DNA from: Yoonia maritima
Lineage (GTDB): Bacteria > Pseudomonadota > Alphaproteobacteria > Rhodobacterales > Rhodobacteraceae
Reading direction: 5' to 3'
DNA: 64,000 bases
NCBI RefSeq assembly: GCF_002933395.1
Contig: NZ_PKFN01000008.1
Coordinates: 62,001 to 126,000 of the forward strand
Both the position numbers and the translations under genes were made by a program. The notes beneath the pieces were generated by a model. The model searched no databases. It was not told the origin of the DNA and saw only the letters and a program-made list of their open reading frames with translations. Positions 55,301 through 64,000 of this stretch are shown here, one piece after another (the first letter of the stretch is position 1; each line of letters begins with the position of its first letter).

Positions 55301-55682
55301 GGCGCTATTTTTCTTGCTGATATCGTCGACGGCTACGCAAGCCCAAGACAGGATGGGGGCGACCGATTTCGAAGCACATGTCGAAGGCCGCACTCTCGTT
55401 TACCGGTATCTTGCGGACAACAGTATCGGCATTGAACGTTATCTCGCCGGACGTCGTGTGATGTGGTCATCGCAGGCAGGCATCTGCCAATATGGGGTCT
55501 GGTACGAAAGCAAAGGCGACATTTGCTTTCGCTATGACCATGACCCCGAACCGAAATGCTGGACAGTCTATGACGAACCCGGCGGCCTGCGCGGCATTTT
55601 TACGAACCGCCCACCGTTTACGGTTATTCGTGAAATGCCCGACCGGAACGACCCGCTGATATGCAGCGACCTATCCTCCTGA
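55293..55682 (+). CDS. Exported hypothetical protein
   Basis: A 129-residue protein with signal peptide MLRALFFLLISSTATQA, cleaved before QDRMGATDFE. Mature part contains LAGRRVMWSSQAGICQYGVWYESKGDICFRYDHD and several cysteines, probably disulfide-bonded. No family name is assigned. The ATG at 55293 overlaps the alkB-like gene, so it is probably cotranslated. It ends ten bases before the convergent xseA stop. Confidence 0.7.
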   Translation: MLRALFFLLISSTATQAQDRMGATDFEAHVEGRTLVYRYLADNSIGIERYLAGRRVMWSSQAGICQYGVWYESKGDICFRYDHDPEPKCWTVYDEPGGLRGIFTNRPPFTVIREMPDRNDPLICSDLSS

Positions 55683-55691
55683 AGCATCCTA

Positions 55692-57104
55692 TCAATCAGC
55701 GCTCACAGCGACACGCCCATCCGAAAATTCAATTTCCAGCGGGCCAATCGCTTGGTCCTGTCTTGTCACAACCCCGGTCTCGCCACGCACAACAGCGTAA
55801 CCGCGATCTAACGTCGCCTTATAGCCAAGCGTTTCGCGCAAGCGTTCTAACGCCGCCAACCGCGCAACACGTTCTGCCTGCTGTCGCGATGCACGATCTG
55901 ATAAACGAGACAGGGCCGTTTCCAGACGTTCTGACTGTCGGGAAATGCGCGCGCCAAGCAGTGTTGGCGTTAATCGATCCGACAGCGCGACGAAACGACG
56001 GCGATCCTCTGCTATCCGTCGGCTAAGTATTGTTGGGCGCAATGCGGCCTCTGACAACTGCAGACGTTTCTTTGCTGCTGCTGTTTTCAAAGCAATAGGT
56101 AGCCGTTCAGCTAAGTGATCAAAACGTTGTGCTGGGACATTCAACAAGCCGTCTTTGCTTGGCAAAGCGCGGCCTAAATCACGAACGCGCTGCTGTCTTT
56201 GCTGTACGCCAGTCGACAAAGCACGCCCAAGGCGCGCACCCTGCTGATCAACCCAAGCAAGCAACTCCATCCGCACAGGCACCGCCAATTCGGCAGCAGC
56301 AGTCGGGGTCGGTGCACGGTGATCAGAAACAAAGTCGATCAGTGTTGTATCGGTTTCGTGACCTACGGCAGATATAAGCGGAATTTGCGAAGCGGCGGCT
56401 GCGCGGGCAACGATTTCTTCGTTGAATCCCCATAAATCCTCTAGCGAACCGCCACCACGGGCAATAATCAAAAGGTCAGGCCGGGGAAGCGCACCGCCCG
56501 GTGTTAAACGATTGAACCCCTCAATTGCTGCGGCGACATCAGGCGCACACCGCTGCCCTTGCACGGCGACGGGCCAGACCAAAACCTTACGTGGGAAACG
56601 GTCACGTAACCGGTGCAAAATATCGCGGATCACCGCACCCGAAGGGGATGTGACCACCCCTATGATTTCTGGTAGATATGGCAATTGCTGTTTGCGTTCA
56701 GGCGCGAATAGACCTTCGGCAGCTAAGGCTGCTTTGCGCTTTTCCAGCATCGCCATCAACGCGCCCGCCCCAGCAGGTGCGATATCTTCGATGATCATCT
56801 GATATTTGGACTGACCGGGGAATGTGGTTAGCTTACCAGTCGCGACGACCTCCATGCCTTCTTCTGGACGGTGGGCCAGCCCTTGCGCGCGACCTTTCCA
56901 AATGACAGCAGACAAAACAGCGCGATCGTCTTTTAGATCAAGATACAGGTGTCCAGATCCAGGTCGCGAAACGCGCCCGACCTCTCCGCGCACGCGCACG
57001 TGCGAAAAGCCGCCTTCTATCGCCTTTTTAACGGCCCCAGACAGTTCTCCAACTGAAAACTCAGGCGTGTTGTCAACAGGCGCCTCATCAAACAGGTCCA
57101 TCAT
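55692..57104 (-). CDS. xseA: Exodeoxyribonuclease VII large subunit
   Basis: A 470-residue nuclease subunit with N-terminal OB fold (VRVRGEVGRVSRPGSGHLYLDLKD), then LPYLPEIIGVVTSPSGAVIRD, RPDLLIIARGGGSLEDLWGFN, ISAVGHETDTTLIDFVSDHRAPTPTAAAE, and a long coiled-coil tail. It degrades single-stranded DNA with XseB. AAAGGAAAAAA precedes the ATG (a second ATG follows immediately). It overlaps the preceding gene by 17 bases. Confidence 0.96.
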   Translation of the reverse strand: MMDLFDEAPVDNTPEFSVGELSGAVKKAIEGGFSHVRVRGEVGRVSRPGSGHLYLDLKDDRAVLSAVIWKGRAQGLAHRPEEGMEVVATGKLTTFPGQSKYQMIIEDIAPAGAGALMAMLEKRKAALAAEGLFAPERKQQLPYLPEIIGVVTSPSGAVIRDILHRLRDRFPRKVLVWPVAVQGQRCAPDVAAAIEGFNRLTPGGALPRPDLLIIARGGGSLEDLWGFNEEIVARAAAASQIPLISAVGHETDTTLIDFVSDHRAPTPTAAAELAVPVRMELLAWVDQQGARLGRALSTGVQQRQQRVRDLGRALPSKDGLLNVPAQRFDHLAERLPIALKTAAAKKRLQLSEAALRPTILSRRIAEDRRRFVALSDRLTPTLLGARISRQSERLETALSRLSDRASRQQAERVARLAALERLRETLGYKATLDRGYAVVRGETGVVTRQDQAIGPLEIEFSDGRVAVSAD

Positions 57105-57693
57105 TTTTTTCCTTTGGTTTCGCGCTTTGAAGGGGGAGCGAGGAATACTTCCACTGTAGAAATGCGTTAACTGTAATTACCAACGCGCCGAAAAATGCAA
57201 AAAGAAATGATGAGAACATCGCTGATAATGCAAACGCGGCACAGCCGACGGCCCACATCAAAAAACGCGAAAGTTTCATGAGCCCATCATCGGGGTCAGG
57301 CCAGTATTGAACCTGCGGACGGCCGAATTCCTGCGCGTAGTATTCAAGCGTCAATCCATAGGCGGGGTCATCTTCGATTGAGGGCAAATCTTCCGCCCGA
57401 TAGATGATGCGTCCGATAATACGCGGGCAAAAATCTTCGAAATATGCGCGCTTATCGGCAATATGTAATTGCCAAACCTGATCAACAATTGGCGAAGGTG
57501 TTAAATCTTCGCCTGTACTGCCAATCAAATACATAAAACGTCGGTACTCCTCGGCCATCGTATAACAGACATCCACCGAATGGCCGGTCGCATCTTCGAT
57601 TTGATCAATCAATGACCGCGTCAAGGGTCGCTCGTGAAAGCTGTATCCCTCAAGGCGATGCCAAAGCGCACGATCCCGCTTTTCATGTTTCAT
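57088..57693 (-). CDS. GRDP-like hypothetical membrane protein
   Basis: A 201-residue protein. The N-terminal part has IVDQVWQLHIADKRAYFEDF, resembling the conserved VDxVWHxHx signature of glycine-rich-domain-like proteins of unknown function. Two helices near 140-180 (FLMWAVGCAAFALSAMF, FLFAFFGALVITVNAFL) anchor it in the membrane. It precedes xseA with a 17-base overlap. Function unknown. Confidence 0.6.
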   Translation of the reverse strand: MKHEKRDRALWHRLEGYSFHERPLTRSLIDQIEDATGHSVDVCYTMAEEYRRFMYLIGSTGEDLTPSPIVDQVWQLHIADKRAYFEDFCPRIIGRIIYRAEDLPSIEDDPAYGLTLEYYAQEFGRPQVQYWPDPDDGLMKLSRFLMWAVGCAAFALSAMFSSFLFAFFGALVITVNAFLQWKYSSLPLQSAKPKEKNDGPV

Positions 57694-57853
57694 GTGCGGC
57701 CCCTATAGCGCATTAACGATCAAAATAGCCCGCGCGCCCCCAAAAGGCCAAGTGGAAATCTGTAACTCCCCCTATTACGGGCCTCTGAACACTTGTGATC
57801 GGCCATATCCAACCGTAAAACCACGCAAAGATACTAATGCAAATGGGGCAATC

Positions 57854-59116
57854 ATGAACATTCTAATTTTGGGTAGCGGCGGACGTGAACATAGCTTGGC
57901 TTGGGCTGTCAAACAAAACCCAAAATGTGATCGCTTGATCGTCGCGCCGGGAAATGCCGGTATCGCAGCGATCGCCGAATGCGCGGATATTAATATTCTT
58001 GACGGTGACGCCGTCGCCACCTTTGCAGAAGAAAACGCGATTAGCTTTGTCATTGTAGGCCCCGAAGCGCCGCTCGCCGCGGGTGTAGCCGACCGCCTGC
58101 GGTCTGCTGGGCTGCTTGTGTTCGGGCCCAGCCAAAAAGCGGCACAACTTGAGGCATCAAAGTCATTCACAAAGGCAATCTGTGATGCGGCCAACGCGCC
58201 GACCGCCGCCTATGCTCACTTCACCGACGGCGATGCCGCCCGCGATTACATCCGCGCTCAAGGCGCACCTATCGTCGTAAAGGCAGATGGTTTAGCCGCA
58301 GGTAAAGGGGTGATCGTCGCGATGACCGAGGAAGAGGCGCTTGCCGCGATTGACGACATGTTCGACGGCAGTTTTGGTGATGCTGGCGCAGAGGTCGTGA
58401 TCGAAGAATTCATGGACGGCGAAGAAGCATCGTTCTTTGTTCTATGCGACGGCAAAACGATCCTGCCCGTTGGAACAGCGCAAGATCATAAGCGCGCCTA
58501 TGATGGTGATACAGGTCCCAACACTGGCGGTATGGGCGCGTACTCTCCTGCCCCAGTAATGACCGATGCCGTTACACAAAAGGCGTTGGATGAAATTATC
58601 CAGCCAACGATGGATGAAATGACCAAACGCGGCACGCCGTTCCAAGGCGTTTTGTTTGTTGGGCTTATGATCAAAGACGGGCAACCAAGGCTGGTAGAGT
58701 ACAACGTGCGTTTTGGCGACCCAGAGTGCCAATGCCTCATGATGCGTTTAGGCGGTCAAATTCTGGACCTCCTTCAGGCTTGCGCCGAAGAACGTCTCCA
58801 TGAGGTTAAGGCGAATTGGGGTAACGATCACGCCTTGACGATAGTTATGGCTGCAAAAGGCTATCCTGGCTCTTACGAAAAAGGCACTGTAATCAATGGC
58901 CTTGATACACAACCAGAAGACAGCTCTCATATGGTGTTCCATGCTGGCACGGCTGAAAATGACGGAAATATCGTCGCAGTCGGCGGGCGCGTCCTGAGCG
59001 TCACCGCACGCGGTGAAACATTAGCAGAGGCCCATGAAAAGGCCTATGCGATGGCGCAAAACGTGGATTGGGATCAAGGTTTTTACCGTTCGGATATTGG
59101 ATGGCGTGCGCTGTAA
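57854..59116 (+). CDS. purD: Phosphoribosylamine--glycine ligase
   Basis: A 420-residue ATP-grasp enzyme: ILGSGGREHSLAW at the start, GPEAPLAAGVADRLR, KADGLAAGKGV, GTAQDHKRAYDGDTGPNTGGMGAYSP in part, and YNVRFGDPECQ. It catalyses the second step of purine synthesis. The start at 57854 gives the normal length; the frame is open from 57692 without support. Confidence 0.97.
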   Translation: MNILILGSGGREHSLAWAVKQNPKCDRLIVAPGNAGIAAIAECADINILDGDAVATFAEENAISFVIVGPEAPLAAGVADRLRSAGLLVFGPSQKAAQLEASKSFTKAICDAANAPTAAYAHFTDGDAARDYIRAQGAPIVVKADGLAAGKGVIVAMTEEEALAAIDDMFDGSFGDAGAEVVIEEFMDGEEASFFVLCDGKTILPVGTAQDHKRAYDGDTGPNTGGMGAYSPAPVMTDAVTQKALDEIIQPTMDEMTKRGTPFQGVLFVGLMIKDGQPRLVEYNVRFGDPECQCLMMRLGGQILDLLQACAEERLHEVKANWGNDHALTIVMAAKGYPGSYEKGTVINGLDTQPEDSSHMVFHAGTAENDGNIVAVGGRVLSVTARGETLAEAHEKAYAMAQNVDWDQGFYRSDIGWRAL

Positions 59117-59219
59117 GCGACACGCTATCTACATGAAGGCCGTTAACCAGAATACGGCGATTGACGCTAGGGTAGCGCGTTACTTCCTTTCAATATTCAC
59201 AACCCTAAGGCTATAGTCG

Positions 59220-59248
59220 ATTAACCACCCATACCCTGGGTGGTTAAT
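59220..59248. promoter_or_regulatory. Perfect inverted repeat in the leader of the small exported protein
   Basis: Eleven-base arms ATTAACCACCC and GGGTGGTTAAT around a 7-base loop, 26 bases before the TTG start at 59274. No T run, so an operator or mRNA structure is likelier than a terminator. Confidence 0.55.
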
Positions 59249-59273
59249 GTTCGCTTTATTTAGGGAGGCAATA

Positions 59274-59738
59274 TTGTTTTCAAACAAAACAATCCCCACC
59301 GTCATAACAATTTTTCTTGGTACAAGTGCGTTCGCAGACTGCACAAAAAGGCCTGACCGTGTATCCATCCTCGTCGGGTCCGAACACCTTAATGCGACAA
59401 CTGAATTCACAGAAATAAACCCGGGCGTATTTCTATCCTGGGATTGTCACAAGACAATGTTTACCGCTGGTATATATAAAAACAGCCTCGGGGATCCGTC
59501 CCCCTCGGCTCTGGTTTCATACGAACTGTACGAATACCAAGATTTTTCGCTTAGTGCATTCGCTGGAATTAGTTACTTTCCAGAAATAGACGAATTGGAC
59601 TTAGAATACGAAAGTCACTACGTCCCGCTTGTCGGCCTGCAGACGAATTATAAAAATATCTTTATGCAATTCATTCCCGGTGTGGAAAACCAGTTTGATA
59701 TGCTCGTCACGGCCGGGCTGCGCTTTGATCTCGACTAA
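59274..59738 (+). CDS. Exported beta-barrel-like hypothetical protein (TTG start)
   Basis: A 154-residue protein with signal peptide FSNKTIPTVITIFLGTSAFA and a mature part rich in alternating residues (LVSYELYEYQDFSLSAFAGISYF, LVGLQTNYKNIFMQFIPG) ending in an aromatic-terminal strand (VTAGLRFDLD), suggesting an outer-membrane beta barrel. A TTG at 59274 with TAGGGAGG is preferred to the ATG at 59247, which has no ribosome binding site. No family named. AT-richer than its neighbours. Confidence 0.62.
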   Translation: MFSNKTIPTVITIFLGTSAFADCTKRPDRVSILVGSEHLNATTEFTEINPGVFLSWDCHKTMFTAGIYKNSLGDPSPSALVSYELYEYQDFSLSAFAGISYFPEIDELDLEYESHYVPLVGLQTNYKNIFMQFIPGVENQFDMLVTAGLRFDLD

Positions 59739-59741
59739 AAA

Positions 59742-59763
59742 ACCGCGCCAAAAGAGGCGCGGT
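59742..59763. terminator. Bidirectional terminator between convergent genes
   Basis: Perfect 8-base arms ACCGCGCC and GGCGCGGT, loop AAAAGA; TTTTTT follows on the minus strand (carD side) and TCTTTA on the plus. It terminates both the small exported protein gene and carD. Confidence 0.85.
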
Positions 59764-59784
59764 CTTTAGGATAGGTGCCACAAT

Positions 59785-60291
59785 TTAAGCGGCGCGGCCA
59801 ACCAATACGGATGTGATTTCTTCGCCAGCGACAGATTCTTCGCTTCCTGCAACCGCAGCAAATTCACGTGTCAGCCGCTCAAGTGCAGCTTCATACAGCT
59901 GACGCTCTGAATAGCTTTGTTCGCGCTGATCGTCTTGGCGGTGCAAGTCGCGTACGACTTCAGCAATCGCGATCAAATCGCCAGAGTTAATCTTTTGTTC
60001 ATATTCTTGCGCCCGGCGGGACCACATCGCTTTTTTAACCTTGGCTTTACCGCGCAGCGTCTTCATCGCATGAGATACGACATCGGGCGTCGCCAAAGCG
60101 CGCATGCCAACTTCTGTCGCCTTATGTGTCGGCACCCGCAACGTCATTTTGTCTTTCTCAAACGAAATGACAAATAGCTCCAGCTCAAACCCTGCGACTT
60201 CTTGCGTCTCAACAGTTACAATTTTGCCAACCCCATGCGCAGGATAGACAACAAATTGCTCTGGGCTAAATTCACTTTTCTTCTTACTCAT
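59785..60291 (-). CDS. carD: CarD-family transcriptional regulator
   Basis: A 168-residue protein with an N-terminal RNA polymerase-binding CarD domain (FSPEQFVVYPAHGVGKIVTVETQEVAG) and a helical C-terminal part (about 75-160) with DLIAIAEVVRDLHRQDDQREQSYSERQLY. It binds RNA polymerase and stabilises open complexes. AAAGGACGATC precedes the ATG at 60291. fdxA lies upstream on the same strand, as commonly in alphaproteobacteria. Confidence 0.92.
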   Translation of the reverse strand: MSKKKSEFSPEQFVVYPAHGVGKIVTVETQEVAGFELELFVISFEKDKMTLRVPTHKATEVGMRALATPDVVSHAMKTLRGKAKVKKAMWSRRAQEYEQKINSGDLIAIAEVVRDLHRQDDQREQSYSERQLYEAALERLTREFAAVAGSEESVAGEEITSVLVGRAA

Positions 60292-60506
60292 GATCGTCCT
60301 TTCATAGCGATCCATCACAGGTTTTGACGACAAAAAATCCGGCGGAGACTTTCGTCACCGTCGGCAATATCGTCTAAGTGATTGGATCAACTTGTTCGCA
60401 GCATTACCGCTATTATATCATAAAAACAACGCATCGAAAAGCGCCGCATTGCAGCACTCTGAAAAATCAATGAAATCAGGCGCCTTCCGGGTACAAATGC
60501 CCCGAA

Positions 60507-60842
60507 TCAGCCGCCTTCGCCGGGCGCTTCAGAAAGCAGTTCAAGTTTACCTTCTTTACCGTCCATTTCCTCTGCGGTTGGCAGTGGATCTTTCTTGGTC
60601 ACGATCACAGGCCACATTTCGGAATACTTGCGGTTAAACTCGACCCATTTTTCCATGTCCGGCTCTGTATCCGGACGAATAGCATCCGCAGGGCATTCAG
60701 GTTCGCAAACACCACAGTCGATGCATTCATCAGGATGGATGACCAATGTATTTTCGCCCTCGTAGAAGCAATCTACGGGGCAAACTTCGACGCAGTCGGT
60801 ATACTTACACGCAATGCAATTTTCGGTGACAACATAGGTCAT
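60507..60842 (-). CDS. fdxA: 7Fe ferredoxin FdxA
   Basis: A 111-residue ferredoxin with eight or nine cysteines: [17 protein letters not shown] and [12 protein letters not shown] give a [3Fe-4S] and a [4Fe-4S] cluster. It transfers electrons in the cytoplasm. ATG at 60842 gives the family start MTYVVTENC. Confidence 0.95.
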   Translation of the reverse strand: MTYVVTENCIACKYTDCVEVCPVDCFYEGENTLVIHPDECIDCGVCEPECPADAIRPDTEPDMEKWVEFNRKYSEMWPVIVTKKDPLPTAEEMDGKEGKLELLSEAPGEGG

Positions 60843-60891
60843 AGGCACGTTCCACTTTGTATCAAAGGCCTAGCTAGGACAGTGCGACGGA

Positions 60892-61281
60892 TCATTCAAG
60901 GTCAATTGAACCGTCATTGCTGCGATGCGTCATCATATCCCGGCGTTGCTTCTTTGTTGGACGCCCTTTCCTATCACCGCCCGGATTATAGGGACGACGT
61001 TCTACGACAGGAGACATATCTTCATAGAGCGCTTGCGCCTCGGGCGCTGGTCCACGGCGTTCACCGCAGCCAAGGATTCGCACGACCTTGGTCGCGTCAG
61101 CCTGAATGAATGTCAAAACATCGCCCGGACCAACGGCGCGGGCCGGTTTACTGACGGGTGTACCATCAACACGCACTTTTCCAGAAGTAACCACCCCCGC
61201 AGCAAGGCTGCGCGATTTAAAAAACCGCGCATGCCACAGCCATTTATCTAGCCGGATCGTTTGCCGGGGTTGGTCGGTCAA
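60892..61281 (-). CDS. S4-domain RNA-binding protein (Hsp15-like)
   Basis: A 129-residue S4 protein: IRLDKWLWHARFFKSRSLAA then VRVDGTPVSKPARAVGPGDVL, with a basic C-terminus (DRKGRPTKKQRRDMM). Hsp15 relatives bind free 50S subunits carrying nascent chains. Start is TTG in a TTGA overlap with the helicase stop; no later start leaves the S4 domain intact. Last gene of the pair with the helicase. Confidence 0.88.
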   Translation of the reverse strand: MTDQPRQTIRLDKWLWHARFFKSRSLAAGVVTSGKVRVDGTPVSKPARAVGPGDVLTFIQADATKVVRILGCGERRGPAPEAQALYEDMSPVVERRPYNPGGDRKGRPTKKQRRDMMTHRSNDGSIDLE

Positions 61282-63959
61282 TCCTTTTTAAACCCTGCCA
61301 AAGCGGCCGCAAACGGGTTGTCAGGATCAATCGCTTTTTCACGCTTTGGTTTGGCTGCAAAGCTTTGCGGTTTATTGCCACCACCCTGCGGCTTACCTTT
61401 ACCCTTTGGCTTTCCCTTGCCGCGCGGACGGTCGCTTTGCGGCCGCGCAGGGCGTGCCGCACGTCCACCCCAAGTGAAGGTGTAGAACACTTCCATCTCA
61501 GGCGTCGCCTCTTCGGCAGGTGCCGTAGCCTCCACCTCTTCCGGCGCATCCATGGAAACTGTAGAATCAGCAGTAGGTGTCGCTTTTACTTTTTCACGCT
61601 CTGCTTTTTCTGCTTTGTAACCAAGTCCGGCCATCAAATCAGCAAATTGTTCGAGTGTCATACCAGTGATCGACAACATGTCTGGGTTTGCTTCGAAACC
61701 GCCACGGCTGTCTTTGTCACGCAACATATCGGCCAGACGTTCCAGCATATCGATGCGAATCGCTCGTTCACCCGCAGCGCGGTAGCCTGACATCGCATAG
61801 TACCCAGGTGTCGCATCTTTGGCGGCGGGCACAGTAACCAGACCCGGTGGTGGGCTTTCCGGGAACTCTTGCAATCCTTTGGTCAGTGACCACAGCACCA
61901 GACGCAAACGTGTTGCAGCTGGTTTTAGCAACAGCGGCTGAAAGATCGTAAACTGACCGAAACGGACTCCGTGCTTTCGCAATGCACCACGTGCATCTTG
62001 ATCAAGTGCTTTGACCTCATCCGCCACTTCGCCACGCGGAATAATCCCGAAACCTTCGGCCATCCGGTAGGCAAAACCTTTTGCTGCGCCGGTCAAGGTT
62101 TCATCGTTTTTCAACGCAAGCAGGCCCTCAAAGCCCGCCGCGACCTTCCGATCAATGAAGTGCTGCAAACGGCGCTGCACCTTTGCAGCAACGTCTTCGC
62201 CGGCTTCGTCGTCGACAAAAGCAACCACACCAGGTTTGAATGGGTCAGACCCAACAACCAGCTTACCAACCGCATGGTCGCCCCACATCAGGCCGCCCTG
62301 TTCGGTAAAATCAATCTCGGGGTCTGGTGCGTTATAGAACCGGTCTGCAAGCAGGTGGAACTGTGGAACCAGCGCCTGTACTGACGCCTGACGCAATGTC
62401 TTGGCCTCATCTGGGCTACCAGCCTTATCCATCCGAAAGCGGAATCCTTCCAACCGTCCGACGAATTCGCCCTCTACGGTTACTTCACCTTTGTCGTTTA
62501 CGTCAGCCAAAAGGCTCTCCTTCTGTTTGAGCCGCCGAAGCAAAATGCTTGTCCGCCGGTCCACAAATCTTTGCGTTAGCGCGCCGTGAAGCGCGTCTGA
62601 TAGTCGGTCTTCTACAGCGCGCGTCTCCTCGCGCCAATGGTTTTCGTCACGCAACCAACCGTTGCGCTGCGCAACATATGTCCACGTGCGGATGTAAGCT
62701 AGTCGTTTTGATAGCGTATCAATGTCCCCGTCAGTGCGGTCAATGCGTCTAACCTGTAGACCAAACCAGTTGGCGGACACATGCCCAAGCTGGTGCAGAT
62801 CATTATAAATATGGGTTAAAAGGCTCGCATGCTCGCCTGACGAAATACCGCGAAAATCTGGTACTCGGCAGACTTCCCATAGCATTTTCACAGAAGGGCC
62901 ATCCGTTGCCCGCGCCGCGACTTCAGCATCCCCGCCGAGCGCTTTCAAAGCCTTTAAATCGTCGCTTTCCCGAACACGGGTAAGCCAACGATCGTCGGTA
63001 CGTTCCTCAAGCGTCGCGATCAGCCGCTTTACAGACCCAAATTGCAGCCGGCTGTTGCGCCAATGCAATTTACTCACAGGGCTGAACTGATGCTCCGTGA
63101 TCGCCTCTGCAATTTCATCGTCCAATGGCGGGGCTTCGCCTGTGACACCAAATGTCCCGTTTTCGATATGCCGCCCTGCCCGCCCTGCAATTTGAGCCAA
63201 CTCTTGAGGCTGCAAATGGCGCATGCGTTGGCCATCAAACTTGATTAAGGATGAAAACGCGACATGCGAGATATCGAGGTTCAACCCCATTCCGATGGCG
63301 TCGGTGGCGACCAGATAATCGACATCGCCGTTTTGGTACATTTCCACCTGCGCGTTGCGTGTACGCGGTGACAATGCGCCCATGACCACAGCTGCGCCAC
63401 CTTTGGTACGCCGTAAAAGCTCAGCAATCGCATAGACGTTTTCAACAGAAAACCCAACAATTGCAGACCGGGCAGGCATTCTGCTTATCTTTTTCGAACC
63501 TGTATAGCTAAGCTGCGACATACGTTCGCGGTACATAAACTGCGCGGAGGGAACCATCGCAGAAATCGCACCACGCATGGTGTCGGCACCCAAAAATAGC
63601 GTTTCATGTAATCCGCGTGCATTCAGCAAACGGTCTGTAAAAACGTGCCCACGTTCTGGATCTGCACAAAGCTGAATTTCGTCGATCGCGAGGAAGTCAC
63701 AGCCCATACCTTCGGGCATCGCCTCGACCGTGCAAACCCAATAGGCTGCGCGGGGCGGCACGATACGTTCTTCCCCTGTAATAAGCGCAACAACGCCGGG
63801 CCCTCGTACTGCGACGATACGATCATAAACCTCTCGTGCAAGTAGCCGCAGAGGTAATCCAATAACGCCCGTCCGATAGGATAGCATCCGCTGTATCGCA
63901 TAGTGCGTTTTACCAGTATTCGTCGGGCCGAGAACGGCTGTAATCCGCGCAGTGGTCAT
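61278..63959 (-). CDS. SUV3-like RNA/DNA helicase
   Basis: An 893-residue SF2 helicase of the mitochondrial SUV3 type. Walker A GPTNTGKT (11-18), DEIQ in FLAIDEIQ, GALSPRTRNAQ, DAIGMGLNLDISHVAFSS and QIAGRAGR are clear. The C-terminal ~100 residues are low-complexity and basic (RGKGKPKGKGKPQGG), probably for RNA binding. SUV3 relatives act in RNA turnover. The ATG at 63959 has GAGGAAAACC upstream. It overlaps the S4 gene by four bases. Confidence 0.92.
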   Translation of the reverse strand: MTTARITAVLGPTNTGKTHYAIQRMLSYRTGVIGLPLRLLAREVYDRIVAVRGPGVVALITGEERIVPPRAAYWVCTVEAMPEGMGCDFLAIDEIQLCADPERGHVFTDRLLNARGLHETLFLGADTMRGAISAMVPSAQFMYRERMSQLSYTGSKKISRMPARSAIVGFSVENVYAIAELLRRTKGGAAVVMGALSPRTRNAQVEMYQNGDVDYLVATDAIGMGLNLDISHVAFSSLIKFDGQRMRHLQPQELAQIAGRAGRHIENGTFGVTGEAPPLDDEIAEAITEHQFSPVSKLHWRNSRLQFGSVKRLIATLEERTDDRWLTRVRESDDLKALKALGGDAEVAARATDGPSVKMLWEVCRVPDFRGISSGEHASLLTHIYNDLHQLGHVSANWFGLQVRRIDRTDGDIDTLSKRLAYIRTWTYVAQRNGWLRDENHWREETRAVEDRLSDALHGALTQRFVDRRTSILLRRLKQKESLLADVNDKGEVTVEGEFVGRLEGFRFRMDKAGSPDEAKTLRQASVQALVPQFHLLADRFYNAPDPEIDFTEQGGLMWGDHAVGKLVVGSDPFKPGVVAFVDDEAGEDVAAKVQRRLQHFIDRKVAAGFEGLLALKNDETLTGAAKGFAYRMAEGFGIIPRGEVADEVKALDQDARGALRKHGVRFGQFTIFQPLLLKPAATRLRLVLWSLTKGLQEFPESPPPGLVTVPAAKDATPGYYAMSGYRAAGERAIRIDMLERLADMLRDKDSRGGFEANPDMLSITGMTLEQFADLMAGLGYKAEKAEREKVKATPTADSTVSMDAPEEVEATAPAEEATPEMEVFYTFTWGGRAARPARPQSDRPRGKGKPKGKGKPQGGGNKPQSFAAKPKREKAIDPDNPFAAALAGFKKD

Positions 63960-64000
63960 GGTTTTCCTCAGGACTAGCCCGCGCCTTAAAGCGCTTGGCC

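Noticed and set aside
1..64000. CRISPR array, rRNA genes or intact insertion sequences
   Set aside because: No regularly spaced repeats, no rRNA sequence and no intact transposase were seen anywhere.

Overview
The window comes from an alphaproteobacterium of the Rhodobacterales (Roseobacter group). The evidence is a set of proteins and gene orders typical of that lineage: GapR/DUF2312, CarD next to 7Fe ferredoxin and an S4 protein/SUV3-type helicase pair, accBC-aat-DUF2155-NDUFA12, a ScfR-type regulator beside a branched-chain amino-acid-type ABC transporter, ClpP-ClpX, FolE2, and metZ behind a SAM-II riboswitch. Base composition looks moderate, roughly mid-50s % GC by eye, and is uneven inside an accessory island.

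Layout. (1) 1-6.9 kb: start of xylulokinase (cut by the window edge) divergent from a ROK regulator with two matching operator-like palindromes, a diheme peroxidase, DUF3422, an ornithine-decarboxylase-type enzyme and an RluE-type pseudouridine synthase. (2) About 7.0-20.9 kb: a probable integrated island ending in a tRNA-Thr(UGU) gene. It carries a large serine recombinase whose reading frame ends inside the tRNA gene. It also has a tightly overlapping five-gene defence operon (type III-like Res, DUF4268 nuclease-like protein, beta-class Mod, an unknown 277-residue protein, and a RelE-fold/UvrD-helicase fusion). Downstream lies a coupled pair: an ankyrin-repeat protein and a possible QxK nuclease-like protein. 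This is the most unusual part of the window. (3) 21-26 kb: an iron-type ABC permease, GapR, and a BigR-like regulator divergent from two YeeE/YedE proteins and a DUF442 protein (sulfide/persulfide theme). (4) 26-38 kb: an isolated FliM/FliN-like protein, an SLC5-STAC-histidine-kinase system with its receiver protein, a ScfR-like regulator, and a five-gene ABC transporter for amino acids or amides.

(5) 37.6-43.4 kb: acetyl-CoA carboxylase accBC, aat, DUF2155, NDUFA12, RidA, clpX and clpP. (6) 43.5-48.9 kb: an ArsR/SRPBCC pair with a palindrome over the start codon, a PreA-like enzyme, FolE2, and metZ with a SAM-II riboswitch and intrinsic attenuator. (7) 48.9-64 kb: PilZ protein, the ftsY-hypothetical-EamA-YciB operon, a NuoE-NuoF fusion without a catalytic partner nearby, an AlkB-type monooxygenase, xseA, purD, a small beta-barrel-like exported protein, carD, fdxA, S4 protein and an SUV3-like helicase.

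How genes work together: the island operon looks like a restriction-modification system with extra nuclease and helicase parts; the kinase/receiver/ScfR/ABC block looks like a carbon- or nitrogen-source sensing and uptake block; the BigR-like cluster handles reactive sulfur. All functional assignments come from reading motifs by eye; no database search was run.
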